Positions 1-8,695 of a DNA stretch of 64,000 nucleotides are shown here, in pieces. The stretch's first letter is position 1, and each line of letters starts with the position of its first letter. Under the pieces are notes generated by a model. That model made no database searches, was not told the origin of the DNA, and saw only the letters and a program-made list of their open reading frames with translations. Made by a program: the position numbers and the translations under genes. Source of the DNA: Vreelandella jeotgali Hwa (lineage in GTDB: Bacteria > Pseudomonadota > Gammaproteobacteria > Pseudomonadales > Halomonadaceae); contig NZ_AMQY01000011.1 in NCBI RefSeq assembly GCF_000334215.1, positions 310,001 to 374,000 of the forward strand. Reading direction: 5' to 3'.

Positions 1-268
1 GGCGGGCGTGTTCCAGGTCAAGCCCGATCGGGCAGTTGGCAAGCCCGGCGACCACTCGGTCATCGCGGTGGCTCAGGCAGGCAACGTGAGGGGCGGCCAG
101 CGCCGGGTGAATAGGGGGCCCCGCCCGGCCACGCGGTGACCAGGCATCCACGGCGCAGTTTACGCCCTGGTTGGCGGCGAGCCGCGAGAGTAACTCGCGG
201 CCTCGGCGCGACTGCTGATGGCCGCCTTTAGCGCAGTGGACCATCAGCAGCGCAAGGCGAGGCGCCAT
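1..268 (-). CDS. 4'-phosphopantetheinyl transferase, partial (aryl polyene cluster)
   Basis: The N-terminal 89 residues of a Sfp-type phosphopantetheinyl transferase; the rest lies beyond the left edge. The visible part contains LSHRDDRVVAGLA followed by GLDLEH, which matches the family core in which Asp and Glu bind magnesium. Such an enzyme would convert the two acyl carrier proteins of this cluster to the holo form. It starts 10 bases after the stop of the small exported protein upstream, so it is the most distal visible gene of the operon. An in-frame ATG two codons earlier (position 274) is an alternative; I prefer 268 because GGA lies six bases before it. Corresponds to apeB as I remember that naming. 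Confidence 0.75.
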   Translation of the reverse strand, partial: MAPRLALLMVHCAKGGHQQSRRGRELLSRLAANQGVNCAVDAWSPRGRAGPPIHPALAAPHVACLSHRDDRVVAGLANCPIGLDLEHAR

Positions 269-278
269 ACCCATTCCG

Positions 279-746
279 TTAGGGCAGGGTTACCACATCG
301 CCACGCAGCGCGACGCCTGCCATCAGGGCGCCGGCATGGCACTCGTATTGATCCTTGGAAGCGTTGGGCTCTTGGTCATAATAGCTTTCGATATTGACCA
401 CGGCATTGCCGCCTTCGGAGCGTACGCGGTCCTGAAAGCTAAGCAGCGCCGAGAGCATCACCCAGCGGCAGGCTTCATCGTCGCTTTTGTTGAAGGCGTT
501 GGTTTTTTTGTTGCTGACGAAGTTGCCGTGCTCCTCGACGACGTTGTCGGGAGCGTCGGCAAAGATGAAGCGAATATCGGCATCCAGCTTATCCCGAGCT
601 TCCGGCATGTTCATGACGTTTTCCACGGGGAGCATCAGCTCGGTGTCCCGGGCCTGGCTGGTGGAAGCGAGCGCCAGGCCGCCGAGCAGTGCGGTTGCCA
701 GCAGCAGCGTCTTGCGTGATTGGGTGAAGGTCGTGTTCATGGGCAA
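279..746 (-). CDS. Small exported protein of aryl polyene cluster (ApeA-like)
   Basis: A 155-residue protein with an N-terminal signal peptide (hydrophobic stretch LLLATALLGGLALA ending in STSQA) and a soluble periplasmic domain with two cysteines (CRW and ECHAG). Proteins of this type recur in aryl polyene clusters and are often labelled 'excinuclease ATPase subunit' in databases, a name with no support here because there is no ATPase motif. Role unknown; periplasmic help in pigment transport is a guess. It lies 71 bases after the ketosynthase stop, the widest gap within the cluster. A second in-frame Met at residue 3 could be the true start. Confidence 0.6.
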   Translation of the reverse strand: MPMNTTFTQSRKTLLLATALLGGLALASTSQARDTELMLPVENVMNMPEARDKLDADIRFIFADAPDNVVEEHGNFVSNKKTNAFNKSDDEACRWVMLSALLSFQDRVRSEGGNAVVNIESYYDQEPNASKDQYECHAGALMAGVALRGDVVTLP

Positions 747-817
747 TGTTCCCTATTGGGGTTGGCGTGGTGAAACCCGGCGACGTCCGGCCGCAGGGTG
801 TGACGAGAGCGCGAGTG

Positions 818-2095
818 TTACTCCATCCAGCGGCGGAAGATCAGCGAGGTGTTGATGCCGCCAAAGGCAAAGTTGTTGCTCATGACGTAGTCGCAGTCGA
901 GCCGGCGGGCGTCTCCCTTGATGTAGTCCAGGTCGGCACATGACGGGTCGACGCCTTGCAGGTTGGCGGTAGCGTGGAACCAGCCTTCGCGCATCATTTC
1001 GATGGCGACCCAGGCTTCCAGCGCGCCGCAGGCGCCCAGAGTGTGGCCGGTAAAGCTCTTGAAGGCGCTGATGGGCATGTTGGAGCCGAATACCGCGTGG
1101 GTGGCGTGACTTTCGGCCATATCGCCCCGGCTGGTAGCGGTACCGTGGGCGCTGATGTAGCCGATCTGCTCTGGAGTGAGGCCGGCGTCGTCGAGCGCCA
1201 GGCGGATGGCCTGCTCCATCATGGCGGCGTCCGGCTGGGTCACGTGGCGGCCGTCGGTGTTGGTGCCAAAGCCGACCAGCTCGGCGTGAATGGTCGCGCC
1301 CCGGGCCTCGGCGTGCTCCAGGTCTTCCAGAATCAGGCTGCCCGCGCCTTCGCCGATGACCAGCCCGTCGCGTTCGGCATCGAAAGGCCGTGGGGAGGCC
1401 TCCGGCGTCGCGTTTTGCGTGCTGGTGGCAAACAGAGTGTCGAATACCGCCGCCTCGGACACCGAAAGCTCCTCGCAGCCGCCGGCTACCATGGCTTTCT
1501 GGCGAGCAAAGCGGATGGACTCGTAGGCGTAGCCGATGCCCTGGCTGCCCGAGGTACAGGCGCTGGAGGTGGTGTGCATGCGCCCGCGCAGGCCCAGAAA
1601 AACGCCGATGTTAACCGGTGAGGTATGCGACATCATGCGGATGTAGGAGTTGGCACTGATGCCGTCGGTGGAATGGTTGGTGAGCATTTTGGCGAACTTT
1701 GCCAATGCCTCGGGCTCGCCGGTGGAAGCGCCGTAGGCTACGCCCATATGGCCGCTTTTCACCAGTGGATCGCCCTGCAGGCCTGCGTCGATCAACGCCA
1801 GCTCGCTGGCACGGGTGGCCATGCGGGCGCTGCGTCCCATGCTGCGCAAGACGCGACGGTGGTAGTGAGCGGGCAGAGTGAAGTCTTCCACCGGCGCGCC
1901 CAGCCGGGTATTGAGACCGTCGTAGGCCTCCCAGTCGGTCATGTGGTGGATGCCGTTCTGCTGGCTTTCCAGCCGCGCACGAATGCTCGGCCAGTCGTTG
2001 CCGATGGGCGAAAAGCCGGCCATGCCGGTGACAACGACGCGGCGGCCCATGCCGTCAGCGCGGATGGCATCAGCGTGGGTCGAGTGAGTCTGCAT
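818..2095 (-). CDS. apeR: Beta-ketoacyl-ACP synthase, aryl polyene (ApeR)
   Basis: A full-length 425-residue condensing enzyme of the FabF/thiolase fold. The catalytic triad is visible: Cys near residue 180 in SSACTSGSQ, His in SAHGTATSRGD, and His in TGHTLGACG. It would carry out decarboxylative Claisen condensation on ACP-bound chains in the cytoplasm. It differs from the second ketosynthase (3350..4549) in retaining the more FabF-like N-terminus RRVVVTGMAG. The ATG at 2095 shares a base with the ketoreductase stop (TGATG) and has GGAGG ten bases upstream, so I prefer it to the GTG two codons earlier. In studied systems ApeR is a separate homodimeric ketosynthase; that assignment here rests on gene order. 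Confidence 0.88.
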   Translation of the reverse strand: MQTHSTHADAIRADGMGRRVVVTGMAGFSPIGNDWPSIRARLESQQNGIHHMTDWEAYDGLNTRLGAPVEDFTLPAHYHRRVLRSMGRSARMATRASELALIDAGLQGDPLVKSGHMGVAYGASTGEPEALAKFAKMLTNHSTDGISANSYIRMMSHTSPVNIGVFLGLRGRMHTTSSACTSGSQGIGYAYESIRFARQKAMVAGGCEELSVSEAAVFDTLFATSTQNATPEASPRPFDAERDGLVIGEGAGSLILEDLEHAEARGATIHAELVGFGTNTDGRHVTQPDAAMMEQAIRLALDDAGLTPEQIGYISAHGTATSRGDMAESHATHAVFGSNMPISAFKSFTGHTLGACGALEAWVAIEMMREGWFHATANLQGVDPSCADLDYIKGDARRLDCDYVMSNNFAFGGINTSLIFRRWME

Positions 2096-2835
2096 CAGCA
2101 CATGCCTCCGTTCACCGCGATGACCTGGCGAGTAATGTAGGCGGCGTCCCGCGAGCAGAGAAAGCTCACCGTGCCGGCGACTTCTTCGGCGCTGCCGGTG
2201 CGCTGCATCGGAATGGCCTTGAGCGCCTCAGTTTCGGCGACGTCGGCGGTCATGTCGGTGTCGATCAGCCCGGGGGCAACGCAGTTGACGGTGATGCGAC
2301 GCTTGGCGAGCTCCACGGCCAGCGCCTTGGTGGCACCGATCAGCCCGGCCTTGGCGGCGCTGTAGTTGACCTGGCCGCGGTTGCCCATGATGCCCGAGAC
2401 CGAGGACATGACCACGATACGCCCGGGCGCACGGCGGCGAATCATGGGCATGGTCAGCGGTTTGAGCACGTTATAAAAGCCGTCAAGGCCGGTGTGGATC
2501 ACGTCGTCCCAGTCGCTGTCGGAAAGCGTCGGGAAGGCGCCGTCGGCGGTGATGCCGGCGTTGCACACCACACCGTAGTAGGCGCCGTGGGCGTCCACGT
2601 CATCTTCCAGTGCCTGGCGGGTGGCTTCGCGGTCGTTCACGTCAAAGCCAAGGATGCGAGCGTTTTGCCCCAACGCGCGGACCTCTTCGGCCACGGTCTC
2701 GGCGGCGTCCCGGCGGGTACGGCAGTGAAGTACGATATCGAATCCGTCCCGGGCCAGACGCAGGGCAATGGCTCGGCCGATGCCGCGGCTGGAGCCGGTA
2801 ACAAGCAGCGTAGCGTTTTGGGGGGTATCGGTCAT
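2095..2835 (-). CDS. apeQ: 3-ketoacyl-ACP reductase, aryl polyene (ApeQ)
   Basis: A 246-residue short-chain dehydrogenase of the FabG type. It has the NADPH-binding TGSSRGIG at residues 13-20, CNAG near 91, catalytic Ser near 145, and YSAAK with Tyr 158 and Lys 162. It would reduce the beta-keto group after each condensation so that the dehydratase pair can form the next conjugated double bond. It begins 20 bases after the dehydratase stop and shares its last base with the start of the next ketosynthase, so the genes are probably translationally coupled. Confidence 0.9.
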   Translation of the reverse strand: MTDTPQNATLLVTGSSRGIGRAIALRLARDGFDIVLHCRTRRDAAETVAEEVRALGQNARILGFDVNDREATRQALEDDVDAHGAYYGVVCNAGITADGAFPTLSDSDWDDVIHTGLDGFYNVLKPLTMPMIRRRAPGRIVVMSSVSGIMGNRGQVNYSAAKAGLIGATKALAVELAKRRITVNCVAPGLIDTDMTADVAETEALKAIPMQRTGSAEEVAGTVSFLCSRDAAYITRQVIAVNGGMC

Positions 2836-2855
2836 GGGCGTATCGATCCTGAAAG

Positions 2856-3353
2856 TTATTCCTGTAACGGGCTGCCAAGGGCCGCCACGTCGTCGGGTTC
2901 AAACACGTTAAGCGTGGCGCTGGCGCATTCGTCGTCGGCGGCGTCAAGCAGCCGCCCGCTAAAAGCGCCGAGCCCGTTGTCGGCCATATAATCAAGAGAA
3001 ACCTCCACCCGTATGGGGGAGGAAAAGGAAAAGTGCGCGTCGCGGCAGCGATAGCGTCGGGTACCGAGGAGAAAGCCCGGCCGCGGTGTCCCGTTGCCGC
3101 TGACGGCACGCAGGCCTGACCAGGCGGCAATCGCCTGGGCAAGCCACTCGATGCCGACCCAGCCGGGGATGCCGGCATCCAGGGCAAACAGATCATCGCG
3201 CCTGGGAGTAATCTCGGCCACCAGATGCTCGCCGTCGGCCTCGAGCACGTCGTCCAGCAGGCACATGGGGCCTTTGTGTGGCACCAGCCCGGCAATGGGA
3301 CGGCGGGCGGTGATTCGGCCTTCATTGAGCGTATCGGCGAACGTTGCGGTCAT
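2856..3353 (-). CDS. apeP: Hotdog-fold dehydratase subunit, aryl polyene (ApeP)
   Basis: A 165-residue single hotdog-domain protein related to FabA/FabZ. The motif region reads LDAGIPGWVGIEWLAQ: the Glu of the usual dyad is present (GIEWLAQ) but the His of the FabZ motif GHFPxxPVxPG is absent. The complementary half, with His but no Glu, is the C-terminal domain of the ligase fusion at 12925..14637. This agrees with the published picture of an ApeI:ApeP heterodimer that shares one active site. The ATG overlaps the upstream ketosynthase stop by four bases (ATGA). Confidence 0.85.
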   Translation of the reverse strand: MTATFADTLNEGRITARRPIAGLVPHKGPMCLLDDVLEADGEHLVAEITPRRDDLFALDAGIPGWVGIEWLAQAIAAWSGLRAVSGNGTPRPGFLLGTRRYRCRDAHFSFSSPIRVEVSLDYMADNGLGAFSGRLLDAADDECASATLNVFEPDDVAALGSPLQE

Positions 3354-4549
3354 GGGGTTTGCTCCAGCAGCAGGGCGATATTGTTACCGCCAAAGGCAAA
3401 AGCGTTGCTTAGCGCGTAGCGAAGCCCTTGCGGCGGCGCTTTCGGAGTCTCTGCTGAAACAAAACCCAGCGTGGGGATGGCCGAGTCCAGCGGCTGATCG
3501 TGTACCTGAGGCGGGAGGCTGTCGTGCTGCAATGCCAGCCAGCAAAAAGCGGCTTCCAACGCGCCGCAAGCGCCCAGCGTATGGCCGGTTAGCGCCTTGG
3601 TGGAGCTGCAGGGGATACGTTCACCGTCGGCAAGCGCGGCTACGGCGTTGGCCTCCATGCTGTCGTTGAGCGGCGTGGCCGTACCGTGCAGGCTGAGATA
3701 GCCCACCTCACCCGGCGTGATGCCGGCCATATCCAACGCCCCCTGCATGGCTTGTCGGGCGCCGTCGCCGTCCGGCCGCGGAGCCGAAATGTGGTGGGCG
3801 TCGCTGGTTTCGGCGTAGCCGCTGAGCTGTATGCCGCCGGGCTCGGCGGTGAGCAGAAAGAGCGCGGCGGCCTCGCCCAGATTAAGGCCCTGGCGTTCGG
3901 CGCAGAAAGGTTGGCCGGGAGCATCGCTAACCGCTTCCAACGCGGCAAAGCCGTTAACGGTCAGTTCGCACAGGCTATCGGCACCGCCGGTAATCACCGC
4001 ATCGCAGGTGCCGTTGGCCAGCAGTCGACGGGCGCTGGTCAGCGCTTTGGCGCTGGAAGTACAGGCGGTGGAAAGCGTGTACGCCGGGCCGCTGAGCCCC
4101 AGCTGCTCGGCAATAAAACGGGCCGAGGCGCCAATTTCATGGCGCTGGTAGTGAAAGTTCGCCGGCAGCTCGCCGTGGGCGTCATACTGCGCTATAGCCG
4201 TTTCGGTCGCGCCGATGCCCGAGGTGCTGGTACCCAGCACTACGCCGATGCGGGCACCCGGGCAGCGCCGTTGATAGGCGTCCAGGGTGGGCGCCAGATG
4301 CTCGAGCGCGGCGGCCAGCAGGCGGTTGTTACGCGAGCGGTGCCGCGCCGGCCAGCCGCTATCATCGGGTAGCGAAGTGGTTACCTGTCCCAGCGGCAGG
4401 GCACGGCCGGGGGTGAAGGCATCGCTTGTGTTCAGGCCTCGCTGGCCGTCAAACAGGCGCGCAGCAATCCCGGCAAGGTCATCGCCCAGAGGGCAGACCA
4501 CGGCCGGCGTGTGCAGGCGACAGAGTAAAGGTGTTACGGCGTGGGGCAT
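3350..4549 (-). CDS. apeO: Beta-ketoacyl-ACP synthase, aryl polyene elongation (ApeO)
   Basis: A 399-residue condensing enzyme with Cys 163 in STACTSSAK, His in LHGTATPLND and His in TGHTLGACG, so all catalytic residues are present. In characterised aryl polyene systems this ketosynthase pairs with the half-length chain length factor (here 16502..17173) and elongates the aryl-primed chain with malonyl units. It starts inside the end of the DUF3261 lipoprotein gene (16-base overlap) and its stop overlaps the dehydratase start by four bases. The pairing partner is inferred from gene content. Confidence 0.88.
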   Translation of the reverse strand: MPHAVTPLLCRLHTPAVVCPLGDDLAGIAARLFDGQRGLNTSDAFTPGRALPLGQVTTSLPDDSGWPARHRSRNNRLLAAALEHLAPTLDAYQRRCPGARIGVVLGTSTSGIGATETAIAQYDAHGELPANFHYQRHEIGASARFIAEQLGLSGPAYTLSTACTSSAKALTSARRLLANGTCDAVITGGADSLCELTVNGFAALEAVSDAPGQPFCAERQGLNLGEAAALFLLTAEPGGIQLSGYAETSDAHHISAPRPDGDGARQAMQGALDMAGITPGEVGYLSLHGTATPLNDSMEANAVAALADGERIPCSSTKALTGHTLGACGALEAAFCWLALQHDSLPPQVHDQPLDSAIPTLGFVSAETPKAPPQGLRYALSNAFAFGGNNIALLLEQTP

Positions 4550-5127
4550 GTGTCAGGTGCTCGCGGTTTGTCATCAGGAGCGTCGTCAAGAGTGGCGATA
4601 TACAGGCGATAGCCGCTTTCACGATCATGAATGACCCGGCAATCACTGTCACCCGACAGGCGCGCAACCCGCCGGGAGCCGCGATAAATCTGCTGCTGAT
4701 CATTCCGCGTTTCCAGCCGCCAGACGGTGCCGACAAACGCCTGCTTGAGCGCGTCGTCAGGCCATAGATCCCATGCTAGCCGGCTGGCCAGCCAACCGGC
4801 GCTGAACGGTGGCTTAATGCTGGCATCCGGCAAAAAGCGCGCGCCGTTACCATCCTGTACCAGCGTCAGCAGCCGCTGGCCCTGAGGGCTTAACAGCGCC
4901 ATGCGCAGAGCGTCGTCGTGGTGGCGCAATACGCCAAGCATCACCCGCCGGCCTTCGTCGGTGATAAACGTCAGCCGCTGTTGACGGGCGTCGAACTCGG
5001 GCAGTTGTGTCAGTGCCGGCCTGGGCGAATCGGGCGGTGCCAGAGCGCAGCCAGCGAGCAGCGTGCCTGCCAGCGCAAGGATTGGCAAGGCGGCCCGCCG
5101 TCGGGCGCAAGCGGAGCGAATCATCAT
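4534..5127 (-). CDS. apeN: DUF3261 family lipoprotein of aryl polyene cluster
   Basis: A 197-residue predicted lipoprotein. The N-terminus has a basic stretch, then LPILALAGTLLAGC, a clear lipobox with the lipidated Cys, followed by a Pro-rich linker. The rest is a single globular domain of the DUF3261 type, a family seen in aryl polyene clusters next to the MMPL exporter and LolA-like gene. Together these may hand the lipid-linked pigment across the periplasm. The start at 5127 overlaps the flavoprotein stop (ATGA). The longer alternative start would bury the signal peptide. The symbol follows the usual order of the cluster and is less secure than the family call. Confidence 0.7.
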   Translation of the reverse strand: MMIRSACARRRAALPILALAGTLLAGCALAPPDSPRPALTQLPEFDARQQRLTFITDEGRRVMLGVLRHHDDALRMALLSPQGQRLLTLVQDGNGARFLPDASIKPPFSAGWLASRLAWDLWPDDALKQAFVGTVWRLETRNDQQQIYRGSRRVARLSGDSDCRVIHDRESGYRLYIATLDDAPDDKPRAPDTCPTP

Positions 5128-6398
5128 GGGCTGGGGCTCGTTTCCAGGGCGCAAGCCTGGGCCAGACTTTTGAGCCGGCGGCGGCTGGCGCTGACAAAGG
5201 GATTGTCGCGATCCCAGGCGTAGCCGGCGAGTATCGCGCTGAGCATCTCGCGCACTCGTGGGGCCTGGCGCTCGTGGAAGATAATCCGCTGCAAATCACC
5301 GTCGTACCAGGCGTCGATAAAGGCGCGGAAGGTGGCAATGCCTTCGCGCAGCGGCGCTTCAAAATCGGCGTCCCAGTCCACGGCCTGGCCTTCCAGCTGG
5401 CGCATGACCAGCGGGGCGGCGCGCATCGAAGAGTCCAGCGCGATGGTAATGCCCGAGGAAAACACCGGGTCGAGAAATTCGCCGGCGTTGCCCAGCACCG
5501 CAAATCCGGGGCCGTACAGGCGCTCGATGTTCGACGAATAGCCCGCCAGCCTCGTGATATCGCGCACCGGCGTGACGCCCTTGAGCAGCTCGGCAAAGCG
5601 CGGTTCGGCGTTCATCAGTGCCCGGTAGCGCGCGGGATCGTCGTCGCCGGCGGCGTCAAGATCGTCGATACCGGCGACCACGCCCACCGACGCGCGGCCG
5701 TCGGGGAAGGGGATCAGCCAGTACCAGATGTCGTCCTGCTCCGGGTGTACGCCGATGAGGATTTTTTCGCGGTCGTAATCATCGTCGCCGTAGAGACCTT
5801 CGACGTGGGTAAACAGCGCCCCACGAGTGGGCAGGGTAGACGGGCAGTCCAGCTCGGTAAGACGGGCCAGTACGCGGCCGTAGCCGCTGGCATCCAGCAC
5901 AAAACGCGCGCTGACCCGGCGGGTGGCACCGTCTTCGTCGCGCAGGTCAATCTGTGGCTGCCGGGCATCCGGGGTAAAACCGGTGACGCTGATGCCGTGC
6001 TCGACGTGCGCACCGGCTTCCCGGGCGCCGTCGAGCAGGCGCTGATCGAAATCGGCGCGTTCGACCTGCCAGGTGGTGCCGGGGCCGGGAGTGAATTTCT
6101 CGCGAAAGTCGATGGCGGCGTCGTTGCCGTTCCAGCAGAAGGCGGCGCCGTTTTTGGGCTGAAAATTGCCCGCCCTGGCGGCATCGAGCAGGCCGCAGGT
6201 TTGCAGATGCACCATGCACTGGGGCAACAGACTTTCGCCGATGGAGAAGCGTGGGAAATGCTGGCGCTCAAAGACGCGTACGTCGAGCCCCTGGCGGGAG
6301 AGCCAGGCCGCTGCCGAGGCGCCGGAAGGACCGCCGCCGATAATCGCCACGTCGGTGTGTTCCACAAGCGGAGAAGAGGTGCGGTCAAACGTATCCAT
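5124..6398 (-). CDS. Halogenase-like FAD-dependent oxidoreductase in aryl polyene cluster
   Basis: A 424-residue flavoprotein. It starts with an FAD-binding Rossmann motif (GGGPSG, residues 21-26) and carries WYWLIP at 225-230, which fits the WxWxIP signature of flavin-dependent halogenases. Lys 82 in FQPKNGAAF sits where phenol-type halogenases have their catalytic Lys. Related genes occur in xanthomonadin and flexirubin clusters, whose pigments are halogenated. The family also contains non-halogenating reductases and monooxygenases, so the reaction is not settled. It lies 14 bases after the exporter and overlaps the lipoprotein gene by four bases. Confidence 0.7.
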   Translation of the reverse strand: MDTFDRTSSPLVEHTDVAIIGGGPSGASAAAWLSRQGLDVRVFERQHFPRFSIGESLLPQCMVHLQTCGLLDAARAGNFQPKNGAAFCWNGNDAAIDFREKFTPGPGTTWQVERADFDQRLLDGAREAGAHVEHGISVTGFTPDARQPQIDLRDEDGATRRVSARFVLDASGYGRVLARLTELDCPSTLPTRGALFTHVEGLYGDDDYDREKILIGVHPEQDDIWYWLIPFPDGRASVGVVAGIDDLDAAGDDDPARYRALMNAEPRFAELLKGVTPVRDITRLAGYSSNIERLYGPGFAVLGNAGEFLDPVFSSGITIALDSSMRAAPLVMRQLEGQAVDWDADFEAPLREGIATFRAFIDAWYDGDLQRIIFHERQAPRVREMLSAILAGYAWDRDNPFVSASRRRLKSLAQACALETSPSP

Positions 6399-6412
6399 GC
6401 GTCATGTGGTCC

Positions 6413-8695
6413 TTATCGGGAGGTGGCAGAAGCGTCGGTGGACGGCAGGCGAGCGGGCGCCCCGCGGGAAAACGGTACCAGCAGCCAGCTGGCAGCAAGC
6501 CCGGTCAGGCAGGTAGTACCCAGAAAATGCAGCGCCGGCGTGGCGCTGAAGGCCAGCAGTCCGAAAGCCAGCAGGCTGGAGGCGCAGGATAGGCTGATGG
6601 CCAGCCACGCCGCCGGATCATCCGGGTGTTCGGTGCTGAAAATACCTGCATCAAGGCCGATGCCCAGCACCAGCAGTAGCCCCAACAGATGAAAGAGCGT
6701 AATGCCCACTCCGGCAGCGGCAAATACCCCCAGAGTCACGACTACCGCACCGACCGGAGGTAGCAGCACCCGCCAGGCCCGGCGGCGGTAGCGGATCATA
6801 AAGATAATCGCGAGCCCCACAAGCGCCAGCGCCAGCCAGCGGCTGATGTGTTCGCGCAGCCGGGTGAACTGGGCGGAAATAGCCGCTACCCGGTCATGGT
6901 AGTAGAGCCCCGGCGTCTCGGCGGCAAGCGTTTGCAGCGCGGAAATCGCCTCGGGGTCGGCGTCTTCGAGCAGCACCAGCGCCGCCGTGGGGGTCGCGCC
7001 ACTGAGCCACAGCGCGGCGTCGGCCTGGCCGGCCGGGCTGTCAAGCCAGGTACTGGGTGTCAGGTAGGGCACGGACTTCAGCGGCGACGTCAGGGTATCG
7101 GCAAGCGCGGCGGGCAGCCCGGCATCGTCCAGCAGCTCGGGCACGGCCTGGTCATAAAGGTCGCGTACCCGCGCCAGATTTTTGTCCTGCACGACTTGTG
7201 GCGGCACGCTTTGCGCCAGATGCCGGTAGCCGCCCAGGCGGTGTTGCTCCACCAGCGGCGTCAGGCTTTGGTCAAGGCGCTCAAGCTTCGCCAAAAGCAT
7301 CTCAGCGTCGTCTGCGGTGGCGATCAGGTAGCGCTGGCCGCCGGGGCGCTCCAGCAGGGTTTGCACCTGACGCTGCTGGTCGATCAGCGCCGGGGATGAG
7401 GGGTTGAGCGCGCGCAGGTCGTCGCTGGGCGTAAGCCGGGTGGCCATCAGCACCACGGCGACCACGCCGACAAGCCCGAGCCCACTCCACCAGGGCGCGG
7501 CGCGGCGGGGCAGGCGCAGGCGGTCCAGCCGGGCGGCAATGGGCCAGGTGGCCGGATGCGTGCGTTGGGGCAACAGCGGCAGCCACAGGCGCGTGGTCAG
7601 CCAGGCGCCCAGCAGCCCCAGCGCGGCAAACGTCGCCATCTGGTGAAGCCCCGGCAGCGGCGTGGCCAGCTGCAGCAGGTAGGCCGCAAGGCTGGACACG
7701 AGCCCCAGCGTCAGGCCCGGCCAGAGGCGCGACAGCGAGCGCCCCGGGTGCAGCTGGCGGGCGCACTGCAGGTGCAGGGCGTAGTCCACGGCAATGCCGA
7801 TAAGGCTGGCGCCGAAGGCCAGCGTCAAAAGGTTGAGCGTGCCAAACAGCCACCAGGTCAGCGGCAGCGCAAAGGTAATGCCGGACGCCACGCTGAGCAG
7901 CAGGCTTGCCAGCACGCCGGGGCGGCGAAACACCGCCATCAGCAGCAGCACAATGCCCAAAAGCGAGCCCAGGCCGATGGTGGTGACTTCGCGCTTGCCC
8001 TGCCGGGCACCCGCAGCGGCGTGGAACACCAGCCCCGCGCGCAGCACGTCAAGCTCCGGGTGGGCGGCCTCAAAGTCGCCAAGCGCGGCGGTCAGCTTAC
8101 GCTGCACGTCCATGGCGTAGGGGCTGCCGGCAAGCTCGGCGCTGATCAGCTGCCAGCGGGTGCCGCCCTGGGTGACGCCGGGCTTACCGTCTTCAACGGT
8201 GACGGGGCCGTCAAGGCGCGCCTCCAGCCAGGCGTCCAGCAGGCCGAAAGGGTCTTTTTTCAGGCTGGCATCCACGCCCGGAGTAAACAGCCGCGAAAGC
8301 CCGCGCTGACGCCACGCGTCGGCGTCCTTCTCGGCCAGGGAATCCGCCAGCAGGCGATAGCGATACGGCGACAGCGCCGCGTCGGGCCGCGTCAGGTCGT
8401 CGCTTGAAAGCGTCGCGATGCTGCCGGAATCGCGCAGCGCGCGCTTTAGCGCGTCGAGCTTTTCCGCCGATTCGGGGCCGGAGATCAGCAGCAGTATCCG
8501 CGACTCAAACGCCTGAGACTGGTGCTTCTCGGCGCGCTCGATCAGCGGGGTGGCCGGGCTGTCGGGCACCAGCGTGGTAATGCGGGTGTCGACCGGCGCA
8601 CCGCCCAGCCATTGGCCTGCCAGCAGCAGCGTGCAGCCAAGCATGACGACCCCCCATAGCAGGGCGTCCAGGCGTAGGCCGGGCGCACGGCTCAT
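6413..8695 (-). CDS. apeM: MMPL-family exporter of aryl polyene cluster (ApeM)
   Basis: A 760-residue inner membrane protein of the RND/MMPL superfamily. It has an N-terminal membrane helix, a large periplasmic loop, a block of about five helices around residues 230-380, then a second copy of the same plan (helix near 410, a loop, and helices 620-750). Conserved GIAVDYALHL in the first half and GIGLDAGIF in the second carry the acidic residues typical of proton relay. Homologues in aryl polyene clusters are thought to move the lipid-linked pigment across the inner membrane. The start overlaps the LolA-like stop by four bases. Confidence 0.85.
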   Translation of the reverse strand: MSRAPGLRLDALLWGVVMLGCTLLLAGQWLGGAPVDTRITTLVPDSPATPLIERAEKHQSQAFESRILLLISGPESAEKLDALKRALRDSGSIATLSSDDLTRPDAALSPYRYRLLADSLAEKDADAWRQRGLSRLFTPGVDASLKKDPFGLLDAWLEARLDGPVTVEDGKPGVTQGGTRWQLISAELAGSPYAMDVQRKLTAALGDFEAAHPELDVLRAGLVFHAAAGARQGKREVTTIGLGSLLGIVLLLMAVFRRPGVLASLLLSVASGITFALPLTWWLFGTLNLLTLAFGASLIGIAVDYALHLQCARQLHPGRSLSRLWPGLTLGLVSSLAAYLLQLATPLPGLHQMATFAALGLLGAWLTTRLWLPLLPQRTHPATWPIAARLDRLRLPRRAAPWWSGLGLVGVVAVVLMATRLTPSDDLRALNPSSPALIDQQRQVQTLLERPGGQRYLIATADDAEMLLAKLERLDQSLTPLVEQHRLGGYRHLAQSVPPQVVQDKNLARVRDLYDQAVPELLDDAGLPAALADTLTSPLKSVPYLTPSTWLDSPAGQADAALWLSGATPTAALVLLEDADPEAISALQTLAAETPGLYYHDRVAAISAQFTRLREHISRWLALALVGLAIIFMIRYRRRAWRVLLPPVGAVVVTLGVFAAAGVGITLFHLLGLLLVLGIGLDAGIFSTEHPDDPAAWLAISLSCASSLLAFGLLAFSATPALHFLGTTCLTGLAASWLLVPFSRGAPARLPSTDASATSR

